64,000 nucleotides of DNA from Begonia masoniana (Eukaryota; Streptophyta; Magnoliopsida; Cucurbitales; Begoniaceae): the NCBI GenBank assembly GCA_022432975.1, contig CM039512.1:41337501-41401500 (forward strand), read 5' to 3'. The position numbers were made by a program, and so were the translations under genes. Positions 1 through 11,093 of this stretch are shown in pieces; position 1 is the stretch's first letter, and each line of letters opens with the position of its first letter. The notes below the pieces were generated by a model. The model ran no database searches and had not been told where the DNA came from. It worked only from the letters and a program-made list of their open reading frames with translations.

Positions 1-638
1 TTTCTATTATCTCTGCTTTCTGCAAAAGCTATTTTCCCAGCAGCATACAACAAGAAATTAAAATCAAGAGCATATTAGCAAATCATTAGTCGTTCTAAAT
101 ATGGGACTACCGAGTTTCAAACATCGACTCATCAAAATTTATGATTTCCATAAGGTTTCATATGGCCTCCAAGCTATAGTATTCAACAAAATTAACCTTC
201 TGAAATACTCTAAAAAGTTGCATTTTTTATTATAAAAGTCTTAAATTAGGTTAGAATCCTAAGAATAAAAAGGAAATATTTAATCTCATAGTCATATAGT
301 TTTTTAATTCACAATTTTCACAACAATCTGAAGAGAATGAAATTTGAAAAGAATCACGAGAAGCAAATATTGAAATGTAAAATTTGTTGGTCAGGTGCAC
401 ATTTGCTCCATCAGCTTTCAAGAGAATTTTCACTAGAAATGAAAACTTAACTACTCACATGAGGACATATCTAGCAATGGCATTTGGATTTTGTTGTTGA
501 AAAAAAAAAGGACTTTGATTTGTCAGGTCTTCCACCCAATAATCCTTTTTTACCCCTCTACATAACTGCCTTCAAGTAAATGAAATAATTTATGCAAATC
601 CATGTCAAATTCAAGATGAAGTTAGATAGGTGTGAAGG
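1..638. other. AT-rich flank of the Athila-like element, copy A
   Basis: No recognised gene. The stretch is AT-rich with short A and T runs. A minus-strand open stretch at 251-433 has no family resemblance that I can name. Positions 634-638 (GAAGG) are the left target site duplication of the Athila-like element that begins at 639; the partner lies at 19264-19268. Confidence 0.6.
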
Positions 639-3600
639 TGTTGTGCAAATTATGTTCGCAAGTGTACGAGTCGCAACAAGTAATATAGTGATAAAGAGAG
701 TGTAGTAGCACCCGGTTTCAATTAAACCGAATTTAACTTATCAATTAATGATGTGCAAATTCATGGAAGAATTGGGAGAGTTATTGGTTAGGTTAAAGAG
801 TGACTAAGCAAGGGCATTTATGTAAATTTGGCAAGTTAAAAGTAGATAACCTATTTAAGGGAAGGGGTTTAGAGATTTATGCACTGTAGCTGCCACTTTT
901 TTATCATTTATTCCTTTTCGGTGTCCAGCTCAAGCTCAGCGGAGCTCTCGACGAATCTTCCATCAGACTCTTCTTCCATCTAAGTAAGTTTTTCCCCATT
1001 TCTTATATTTTAGCAGTCTGATAACCGTGGGAGTCCAATGCGAGGGTTTCGAGGATGCTATAGATGAGTGTCGATTTCAGTTTAGTGCAGTATCGGGAAT
1101 GCATTATGACCAGAGTTCTCAATTAGTTTCCTTAGGTCTCTAGTTGAATAGGATGAAGTTTAGTGAAGGTTTAATTAATGATCGGTTTATGGATTTAGGT
1201 TCGAGCTAATTCCTGGAGGAGATTTCAACCAAACCATCCAGAAGACCAGGTAAGTAAAGTATGCATGTGCCTTCGGGCCTACATCACAAAACAGTAGGGT
1301 TATGTATTTTGGAAATGGTTTTGTATGTCATGCATCATGTTTTTGAAAGATTACAAAAATGAATTTCCATGTAAGAACGATAAGGTATGAACTGAATGTG
1401 ACAGATCAGCTATTAAGGGAATTCATCCACCCCTTAATCGAGTAGAGGATGTATAACATTGGGAGAATTGATCCCACTCCCAAGGGAACAGAGGGATCAG
1501 ATCAGCTATTAAGGGGATTCATCCGCCCCTTAATCGAGTAGAGGATGTATAACATTGGGAAAATTGATCCACTTCCCAAAGGAACAGAGGGATCAGATCA
1601 ACTTATGAACGTATGTGAATGCAACTGAGATGAGAAAGTAGAAATTGCATGTTTAGGAATTTTATGTTTCAGCATTTCATTTAATTACTGCTTTACTTAC
1701 TTAGCATTAGGCTAATAGATGAGTTTTATGATGTAGGTGAAGAAGTGACAGCAGGTGAATCCTCTAAGTTCATTGAGGGATAGGATGGTTGGGGGAGCAC
1801 ACTCATGCCACGGATCTGGTACTTGATGAGGCGGGTTAACTGATGTCAATTGGTGTGAAAGTCTAGTTAACAGTGTTTCAATTTAAACTTGTTGAGTTTT
1901 CATAACAGTAGTGATTTCAACGTTTTGAATACGTTTTTGAGTTTCCTCCTCTGATAATAGTGTTCTGTTTGGATATAGTATTGGCACTCACTGGATTTTA
2001 GTAATGTAATGGTTGAAATGTTTTGAACGGTCTCAGTGAAGTGAGTAAATCCTTTTCGGTATTTAGAGTTGTGTTTGTATACCAAAGAGTAGATGAAATG
2101 TGGTTCTGTTCTCTATCGTTAGATGAAGTCTATCGGCAGAGGTTGAGTTGTTGTTCTGTTGTCTATCGGAAGATGTCTTCAGTGGAAGCCATCGGATGAT
2201 ATAGAACGAAATTTGTCGTTTAGTGATCGGTATATGTAGCTTGTTTTATCAGAAGATGTTGTTTTGTTCACTATCGGTAGACGAAGTCTATTGGTAGATG
2301 TCGAGTTATAGTTATGTGTCTATCGGAAGGTGTAGGTTTAAGTCTATCGGATGATGTCTCAGTAAACTCATCGGCAGATGCGTGCTGACGTCATCGGTAG
2401 TTGTAGAAAAACTTTTGTCGTTTAGTCACCGGTGGATGTAGAGCAAAGTCGATCGGATGAAGGAAATCATCTGGCTGACGTCATCGGAAGATGTAGAGTG
2501 CATTTTATCGTTTAGTGACCGGTGGATGCCGTGTGTAGATCCACCGGATGATGCAGAAAGTCTTTTGTCGTTTAGTGATCGGTGGATGTCGTGTGTAAAT
2601 TCATCGGATGATGTAGAGAGCACTTTGTCGTTTTGCCACCGGATTATGTTTTCCATTTTCTGCTCCAGCCCCTTTTGTTGACTTTGTCCAGCGGGCGATG
2701 CATTTGACTTTTGAAACTTATGAAGTATACTGCGATTTAATCCTTTATTCCTTTTACCGATTATTCCTCAAAATTCCAACTGAGTATTCAAGCATTGTAC
2801 AATAGCTTTGTTTAACTTTATTTTTACTTAAACGATTTCCGCTGCAAGTTTTAAAAAAAAAAGAAATACGGTTGAAATTTTTAGTCATGTACGGGCATGG
2901 TGTGACAAACCGGGTTCAGATAACTCGGGGCGTTACAGAGAGTGTCGAACCCACGAGGACTTGTAATTAATAATCGAAATAACTAATTTTAATTCTAAAT
3001 TGAACACACGTTTTTATGATTTTTAATAATTGTAATTAAAATAAATGACCAAAACAATTAAAATAAACTAAATTAAAATAGCAAAACAAATAAACTGAGA
3101 CTAAATCAAATTGATAAAAACCTAGGTACTACGATTTCACCAAGACCATATTTATTTCAATTCTTCACAATTATATTCATAAATATTCTTCCTATGTTGA
3201 TGATCAATTTCACTAAATTCTAGTACAATCTCTCTCGAGCATTGTGTAGTTTATTTGATTAATGGGTTATCACTTCTCAGTCTCAAATCCTACATTAATC
3301 AAATACAAATAAACCAAGAAATCACAATGATCACATCAATACCGTAACTATCTCTAGCCTACGTATATTCATGACATTAATTTCAGTGCTCAGATATTTA
3401 TCACCTCTCGGTCTCAAAACATCCCAAACATCAAGTAAAGATTGGCCAGAAATTTACAGGCTTTAAGAACAAAAATTAAATGTGCCAACAATATTGGAAG
3501 AGATACTCATAAAATATAATTAAACCAAGAAACAGAAAATAAATATCGTCTGGCTACATCGTCGCCCTAGAATAAAAACTTAGTTCATGCTAAAATAAAG

Positions 3601-4173
3601 AAAAAAAAACAATAAAAATAAAGAAGTTCATAGTTCAGAAGAGAAAGGGAAAGAAAAACTATGCTGAAAGTCAGTTCCTGAAGCTCTCGCTCCGTTCCGG
3701 TCTCCGTCTTGCAAGGGCTTCTCTCTGAAATCTCTCGCTCGCCTCCCGTGTGAAATCTGAATGAGGCTGCTCTCTCTTAAGTTAACCTAATTATTAATTA
3801 ATCTCAAGCCCACAAATCTGAAGCCCATAATTATCTTCAACGGCTGAGATTAAAACAAGTTTCAATGGTTCTGATTTAAACATCTCCATCAATAAAATTA
3901 GCCGAACGGTGGGATTAAAATAGCAGATCGATCGGCTACTTCTCTGCCAAATATTACTTCGTCTTTTCTTCCACCGATCAATCGCCAAGGTTTGACCGAT
4001 CGATTGGCAGGTCCTCTTCTTTCATTATTTTTGTTGAATTCACAATACCTGTAATTTTTCCACTTTTCTGCACACTTACACCAAAATTATTAAAATCATT
4101 CACATACTTGAGTGAAGCTTATCAATTCAAGTATAAAAAAGTATAATAAAGTGTGTAAAATACACACTTATCA
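639..4173 (-). repeat. 3' LTR of the Athila-like element, copy A (interrupted)
   Basis: On the plus strand it starts TGTTGTG and ends ACTTATCA, which on the element strand is TGATAAGT...CACAACA. A solo LTR at 701-2937 plus its 5-bp duplication splits it; without that it is about 1.3 kb, matching the other LTR at 17984-19263. Confidence 0.85.
701..2937 (+). mobile_element. Solo LTR in the 3' LTR, copy A
   Basis: Starts TGTAGTAGCACCC, ends GGGGCGTTACA, and is flanked by GAGAG at 696-700 and 2938-2942. The uninterrupted target can be read in the partner LTR, where the same sequence continues without a break. No coding region lies inside, so this is a solo LTR left by LTR-LTR recombination. Its termini resemble the Tekay LTRs at 50143-61556, so a Tekay-type origin is inferred. 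It contains two 96-bp units at 1404-1595. Confidence 0.9.
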
Positions 4174-4184
4174 ACCCTCAAACT
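4174..4184 (-). other. Polypurine tract beside the 3' LTR, copy A
   Basis: On the element strand the bases AGTTTGAGGGT directly precede the LTR start TGATAAG, as expected for the plus-strand primer of an LTR retrotransposon. The upstream GAGGACAA is typical of this region in Athila/Tat-type elements. Confidence 0.7.
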
Positions 4185-5125
4185 TGAATGAAAGCTTGTC
4201 CTCAAGCGAACAAAACTAAGCAAAAAATCTCAACAGATATATAATCCAATCCCAAATAATATGCACAGTACAATATAGTGGTAAAGCAATCCTCATCAAA
4301 GACTTTGGTAATTCATCTCAGCTTGAAAAACTCGTACTAGACCACCAAGTTAAACACTTTGCAAAAGAAATAATTCATATTAGCACATTGATAATAGCGT
4401 ACTTAGAAATCTTCGTGTGTGTGCATGTTCATTTTTATTTTTTCCTAATTGTTGGTTCAACTCATGTAGCTACAGGTAAGGACAGCATTCTTATTTCACT
4501 TGGGAATCACTCCATTCACTCAAATCGTTCACCAGCTTTGCTCACTATCCAACTAATAGCAAATATCCATTAACCAAAAGAAAAGTCAATAGGTCTTTAC
4601 AAGCTTGTAATGAAAGGCCGGGTTGTAAGGTAGGAATTATATGAATTCAAGCAAATATTTAGAGCACCACTCATTCCTCCTTATTTCATCCAATCAAAAA
4701 TTTCTTCCATTCACTTACTCACTTGTTGAACTCACTCAAACTTTCTTCTAATCGCTCACCCCCAAACTTACTTCACTCAATATCACCCACTTTAACTCCT
4801 TTGTCATCGTTACAACACAATATCAATACAAACCTAATAATTGCATAAAATAAAATAAGATTGAAAGCTGAATTGTTCACACTAGCTTTTTTTTTTTTCA
4901 ATTGACACATAACATAAATACAACGAATTAATGCTGCAAAAAGAAACAAATGACAAAGGAGTTGCTATTGAATTTCACCAGCTCTTTTTTTTTCAACTCT
5001 CCCCTAATTAGATCAATATCTCTGTGCTCATTTAATAAGGCAGGAAAAATATATAAGGCTGGTCTGAGTTCAGGTGACTACTGAATGGTAAATAATAGGC
5101 TCAAAAGGGTAACTATGGGTATCAT

Positions 5126-7480
5126 TGTAACACCCGACATTTCGGCCAGCCGACATTCCCTCTCGGCGATTTCTTCTCTCCCAAGTTCTTGCTCTCGGCT
5201 ACCAGAACTTTCCTCTGCCGACGACCGGTTTCGAGCTTGCCTTTCTCTGCAAATCCACACTCGAGGTATGAAATGGACAATGTAGTCATTCATTAGTAAA
5301 TAGAGCTCTGTTCTCAGCTCGGCACTGAGTTCGGATTTTTAGCAGTGGCCGAGCAGTTTGTGATTTTCTTAATCTGAAAGTAGAAATGTCGCCCTGAATC
5401 GATTCTGAACAGTTTATGTAACCAACTCGGATTTAACCAATGGTAAAACCCGTCCACCTAGTTTCGGATTTCAGACTGCAGTGTGTCAAACAGAGGAATC
5501 GGAATGACTTTAGCTATTAGATCCTAGGATGGTTTATGATTAGGACTATTAGGACTTTGTTTTAACTACTGTAATGTACATGTTTTAGGTGAAGAAGTTT
5601 AAAGGAAAGAAGCTCGGATTGCTAAGGAATCCAGGTAAGTGAATGTGTTAAGATTTCCGGCCACTAGGGCCCTACACCGCAAGGGTATTAGGAAATCACT
5701 GAGATGTTAGCTTATTGACTATGATCTGTTATTTCCACGATATGAGAAGTTGTGTAAGTAAATGTAAAGTTACAGGATGTTTTACTTGTCCTCATGATAT
5801 GACCTTTTCTATGAACTTTATGTCTATGCACTGTGTTCCTGTTATGATTAAGTTGAGAATATGAAAAGCAAATGTAACCGAGATTAAGTGCAGAGCGGGG
5901 AAAGACTATGTTATGTATGACTCGCGAATTCTCCCACTGGTGGAGGCCGAGTTAATGATATGTATGACTCGCGAAATCTCCCACTGGTGGAGGCTGAGTT
6001 AATGATATGTATGACTCGCGAAATCTCCCACTGGTGGAGGCCGAGTTAATGATATGTATGGCTCGCGAATTCTCCCACTGGGGAGGCCGAGTGATGTATC
6101 ATGATTGCCGCGATAGACAAATGATTATGTATGACTGCCGCGATAGGCAAATGACTATGTACCCCTGTCTTCCTCCCTCGTCTCCTGCCTTAATACATGT
6201 TATGTAAAAGATAAAGATGAACACGAATGGTGAATTGTTTATGAACTTATGTCTCTTTAAATTGTGTACTCATGTATATATGTCAGTATGCATTCCTTAC
6301 TAAGCATTAGGCTTATAGTTAAACCTTATGGTGTAGGTGAAGAAGGTTCAGGTGAGGATGTTACGTTCAAAGAGGATGCTCAAGGCTGGTTGCTGGAGGA
6401 TGCTCAAGGTGACAGTGTGGGACTGGAGAGGCGATTTATGACCCCTGGTTAAGACTCTTATGTTACAGTATGTTAAAGAATATGGTAGTTTAAGTAGGAT
6501 GAGATTATTTTAAAAACGTTGAGCTTTGAAACTGTCTAACGGATCACTGAGTCAGGGAATGATTATATCGATTTATAAATGGTCTGTTGCTTAAGTCTTC
6601 CGCTATATGCATTTTGAATGAGTTGTGTTTTCTTTCTGTTGGAAGGAGTCAATTGATGATTTAGAGTTCTCTACCCTAAGAAGGAAGCTGGAAGAGGTAG
6701 TCTTCCGGCTGACGTCATCGGCAGATGCCGAAGGTTAATCGTTTGATGGTTTAGTCTTCCGGCTGACGTCATCGGCAGATGCCGAAGGGTAATTGTTTGA
6801 TGGATTAGTCTTCCGGCTGACGTCATCGGCAAATGCCGAAGGGTAATTGTTTGTTAGTTAGTCTTCCGGTTGACGTCATCGGCAGATGCCGAAGGTTAAT
6901 TGTTTGATGGTTTAGTCTTCCGGCTGACGTCATCGGCAGATGCCGAAGGATAGTTGTATGATGGTTCAGTCTTCCGGATGACGCCACCGGAAGATGTAAA
7001 ATGTGTTTTGTCATTTAGTGACCGGATGATGTTTTAATTTAGCACGCGAGGCCCACGTGCCCACCGGAAGATGTCTCCTTTTAGGTGATGTTAAGCGAGT
7101 CACGCGTAATGCACGTGATGACCGGACGACTAAGTTTCTGAGGGTTGTCAACGCATGCAACCCATGCAAACCCGAGTGGTATTTTGTTAAGAGAATTGAG
7201 GGCACTTCCTCTTTTCCCGAAATTGTCAAGAAACCAAGGACCGAGTCTAGTCGCTCGACTCTGTGAAAGTTTGAGCCGACGAGGCATGGGAAGTCGGGCA
7301 CGAGAGGGTTCGTCTTCCTTAATGATTCTGCGTCTCTATTATCAGTTTAGAAAAAAAAAATATATGTAAAATGTGAAAGTCTGTTGAGAGATAGTAAGGG
7401 AATGTAATAATAGTAAAAGCCAAGCAAACGGTTAATGAAAGAATATGAACACGTGACGGATCCTGGCCGGGGTCGTTACA
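5126..7480 (+). mobile_element. Solo LTR inside the Athila-like interior, copy A
   Basis: TGTAACACCCGACAT...GGTCGTTACA with target duplication ATCAT at 5121-5125 and 7481-7485. Same family as the longer solo LTR at 50719-53318, but it lacks about 190 bp near the 5' end that include the TATA box of that relative. It holds a roughly 47-bp tandem repeat (about 5915-6100) and five to six roughly 53-bp units with TGACGTCA (about 6700-6990). Confidence 0.9.
6700..6995 (+). repeat. Tandem repeat, ~53-bp unit carrying TGACGTCA palindromes
   Basis: Five units with the core CCGGCTGACGTCATCGGC and a sixth decayed one (GACGCCACCGG) follow each other in the 3' half of the solo LTR. TGACGTCA is a perfect palindrome of the kind bound by plant bZIP factors. 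Function is not shown by the sequence. Confidence 0.85.
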
Positions 7481-8298
7481 ATCATTAAATGACACAACAA
7501 GGTAGGCTCAGAAAGCTCAAACGATTCAAAGATGGCCTAAATCATTCTTTTGTTTCAGAAAAATTTCAATTTGCATTCGAGGATAATGAGCAAAACCAAG
7601 AAAGATTCTCGTTCTCACACATTTGACTGGAGTTACACTCCCTTACCCTGTTTATTCTCGTTCACTCCCTTACAGTATCTGGGTTTCACTCTTAGTAGAC
7701 TACACAAATATTACCAACAAATAGAATCAAACAAGAATAGAACGTGTTCAAATAATTGAAGATAACTATGTAAGCTCTAATCAATGCAAACTAAGACAAA
7801 TCAAATCTTCTGTTCAGTATTTCCCAAGGAGTCAAAGCATGAATCAATCATTTAAATCATCATCAACACCTCAACCAGATTTCTGTAACGCCCCGAGTCT
7901 CCACGACTCGGTTCGCTGCAAGGACTATTCTAGTCTAAACAACTCTCTTTCTTTACCACTATCTCATACACTTAAACTGTTTCCTTAATCCACTACATAC
8001 TCCTACCAATCTCGTTGTTAGGCACCATAGAATCCTCCCCGAAAATTTCGGCAGAGTGATGCTGAAAATGGCGCCCCCAACATGCTAAGTACCTGCGTAA
8101 ATTAAAAAAAAAAAACCAAAATTTCCAACCAACCCAGAATATTCCTGCACACCCTACAACATGCTAAATCTCCTGGACACACCTATATCAACCAGAACAA
8201 CTGTACCACCAAATCAAAATGAAGAAAGTCGTAGTATAGGGTGACACATCACCCTTTACTATGGCTATATACAACAAAATATGTAATGCTCTCACAAA

Positions 8299-10690
8299 GA
8301 TCCTCGGGGCGTAACGTATCGCCGTCCCCCAGTCTACAACGATCCTCGGGGCGTAACGTATCGCCGTCCCCCAGTCTACAACGATCCTCGGGGCGTAACG
8401 TATCGCCGTCCCCCGGTCTACAACGATCCTCGGGGCGTAACGTATCGCCGTCCCCCAGTCTACAACGATCCTCGGGGCGTAACGTATCGCCGTCCCCCAG
8501 TCTACAACGATCCTCGGGGCGTAACGTATCGCCGTCCCCCAGTCTACAACGATCCTCGGGGCGTAACGTATCGCCGTCCCCCAGTCTACAACGATCCTCG
8601 GGGCGTAACGTATCGCCGTCCCCCAGTCTACAACGATCCTCGGGGCGTAACGTATCGCCGTCCCCCAGTCTACAACGATCCTCGGGGCGTAACGTATCGC
8701 CGTCCCCCAGTCTACAACGATCCTCGGGGCGTAACGTATCGCCGTCCCCCAGTCTACAACGATCCTCGGGGCGTAACGTATCGCCGTCCCCCGGTCTACA
8801 ACGATCCTCGGGGCGTAACGTATCGCCGTCCCCCGGTCTACAACGATCCTCGGGGCGTAACGTATCGCCGTCCCCCAGTCTACAACGATCCTCGGGGCGT
8901 AACGTATCGCCGTCCCCCAGTCTACAACGATCCTCGGGGCGTAACGTATCGCCGTCCCCCAGTCTACAACGATCCTCGGGGCGTAACGTATCGCCGTCCC
9001 CCAGTCTACAACGATCCTCGGGGCGTAACGTATCGCCGTCCCCCAGTCTACAACGATCCCCGGGGCGTAACGTATCGCCGTCCCCCAGTCTACAACGATC
9101 CTCGGGGCGTAACGTATCGCCGTCCCCCAGTCTACAACGATCCTCGGGGCGTAACGTATCGCCGTCCCCCAGTCTACAACGATCCTCGGGGCGTAACGTA
9201 TCGCCGTCCCCCGGTCTACAACGATCCTCGGGGCGTAACGTATCGCCGTCCCCCAGTCTACAACGATCCTCGGGGCGTAACGTATCGCCGTCCCCCAGTC
9301 TACAACGATCCTCGGGGCGTAACGTATCGCCGTCCCCCAGTCTACAACGATCCTCGGGGCGTAACGTATCGCCGTCCCCCAGTCTACAACGATCCTCGGG
9401 GCGTAACGTATCGCCGTCCCCCAGTCTACAACGATCCTCGGGGCGTAACGTATCGCCGTCCCCCAGTCTACAACGATCCTCGGGGCGTAACGTATCGCCG
9501 TCCCCCAGTCTACAACGATCCCCGGGGCGTAACGTATCGCCGTCCCCCAGTCTACAACGATCCTCGGGGCGTAACGTATCGCCGTCCCCCGGTCTACAAC
9601 GATCCTCGGGGCGTAACGTATCGCCGTCCCCCAGTCTACAACGATCCTCGGGGCGTAACGTATCGCCGTCCCCCAGTCTACAACGATCCTCGGGGCGTAA
9701 CGTATCGCCGTCCCCCAGTCTACAACGATCCTCGGGGCGTAACGTATCGCCGTCCCCCAGTCTACAACGATCCTCGGGGCGTAACGTATCGCCGTCCCCC
9801 AGTCTACAACGATCCTCGGGGCGTAACGTATCGCCGTCCCCCAGTCTACAACGATCCTCGGGGCGTAACGTATCGCCGTCCCCCAGTCTACAACGATCCT
9901 CGGGGCGTAACGTATCGCCGTCCCCCGGTCTACAACGATCCTCGGGGCGTAACGTATCGCCGTCCCCCAGTCTACAACGATCCTCGGGGCGTAACGTATC
10001 GCCGTCCCCCGGTCTACAACGATCCTCGGGGCGTAACGTATCGCCGTCCCCCAGTCTACAACGATCCCCGGGGCGTAACGTATCGCCGTCCCCCAGTCTA
10101 CAACGATCCTCGGGGCGTAACGTATCGCCGTCCCCCAGTCTACAACGATCCTCGGGGCGTAACGTATCGCCGTCCCCCAGTCTACAACGATCCCCGGGGC
10201 GTAACGTATCGCCGTCCCCCAGTCTACAACGATCCTCGGGGCGTAACGTATCGCCGTCCCCCAGTCTACAACGATCCCCGGGGCGTAACGTATCGCCGTC
10301 CCCCGGTCTACAACGATCCTCGGGGCGTAACGTATCGCCGTCCCCCGGTCTACAACGATCCCCGGGGCGTAACGTATCGCCGTCCCCCGGTCTACAACGA
10401 TCCCCGGGGCGTAACGTATCGCCGTCCCCCAGTCTACAACGATCCCCGGGGCGTAACGTATCGCCGTCCCCCGGTCTACAACGATCCCCGGGGCGTAACG
10501 TATCGCCGTCCCCCAGCCTACAACGATCCTCGGGGCGTAACGTATCGCCGTCCCCCGGTCTACAACGATCCCCGGGGCGTAACGTATCGCCGTCCCCCGG
10601 TCTACAACGATCCCCGGGGCGTAACGTATCGCCGTCCCCCGGTCTACAACGATCCCCGGGGCGTAACGTATCGTCGTCCCCCGGTCTAAC
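8299..10690. repeat. 42-bp minisatellite array, about 57 units
   Basis: Head-to-tail 42-bp units with core CCTCGGGGCGTAACGTATCG. Variation is mostly two sites: T or C in TCCTCGG/TCCCCGG, and A or G in CCCCCAGTC/CCCCCGGTC. The T and A variants dominate on the left and the C and G variants become common at the right end, so the array has polarity. Because 42 is a multiple of three and no frame acquires a stop, reading frames of over 800 codons stay open on both strands. These encode only a 14-residue repeat (RSSGRNVSPSPSLQ) and are not genes. The copy B array has about nine units. Confidence 0.95.
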
Positions 10691-10816
10691 CTTGACCACG
10701 TGGCGTTACAAATCGCCGCCCCATGTGGTTAGGTGGCCCGTTCCTTATCTCCTCTACTCTCCCATGCTTAAAACATGATGCATGCTAACCATAACGTACT
10801 CACAACGACTGCACAC

Positions 10817-11044
10817 CACATCACATCACATCACATCACATCACATCACATCACATCACATCACATCACATCACATCACATCACATCACATCACATCACA
10901 TCACATCACATCACATCACATCACATCACATCACATCACATCACATCACATCACATCACATCACATCACATCACATCACATCACATCACATCACATCACA
11001 TCACATCACATCACATCACATCACATCACATCACATCACATCAC
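10817..11044. repeat. Pentanucleotide microsatellite (ATCAC)n, about 45 units
   Basis: Uninterrupted 5-bp repeat. At the matching place copy B has only about five units followed by roughly 170 bp of non-repetitive sequence (39605-39770) that copy A lacks. Confidence 0.95.
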
Positions 11045-11093
11045 TCACGTACCTACGACTCACAACACTACATACCATGACCAACTAACGAAT

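Noticed and set aside
251..433. Minus-strand 60-codon open frame (also at 30734-30922) as a gene
   Set aside because: Present twice only because of the large duplication; no domain and no context.
2426..2681. Overlapping 74-76 codon frames on both strands in a solo LTR
   Set aside because: They lie in the degenerate GTCGTTTAGTGACCGG repeat block, whose repeats are free of stops.
7057..7301. Overlapping open frames on both strands in a solo LTR (also near 37545 and 52896)
   Set aside because: Short frames in the 3' part of the LTR, with no protein family recognised; presence in three copies reflects LTR copies.
8299..10690. CRISPR array
   Set aside because: Units are contiguous and near-identical with no unique spacers, in plant transposon sequence.
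8241..10778. Long plus- and minus-strand open frames as a repetitive structural protein gene
   Set aside because: They exist only because a 42-bp non-coding minisatellite is stop-free and divisible by three; the same array in copy B is short and shifts frame through an indel, and it lies in a solo LTR.
8299..11044. Centromeric or subtelomeric satellite
   Set aside because: The array is confined to one solo LTR between its own termini and target duplications, and it is short in the other copy.
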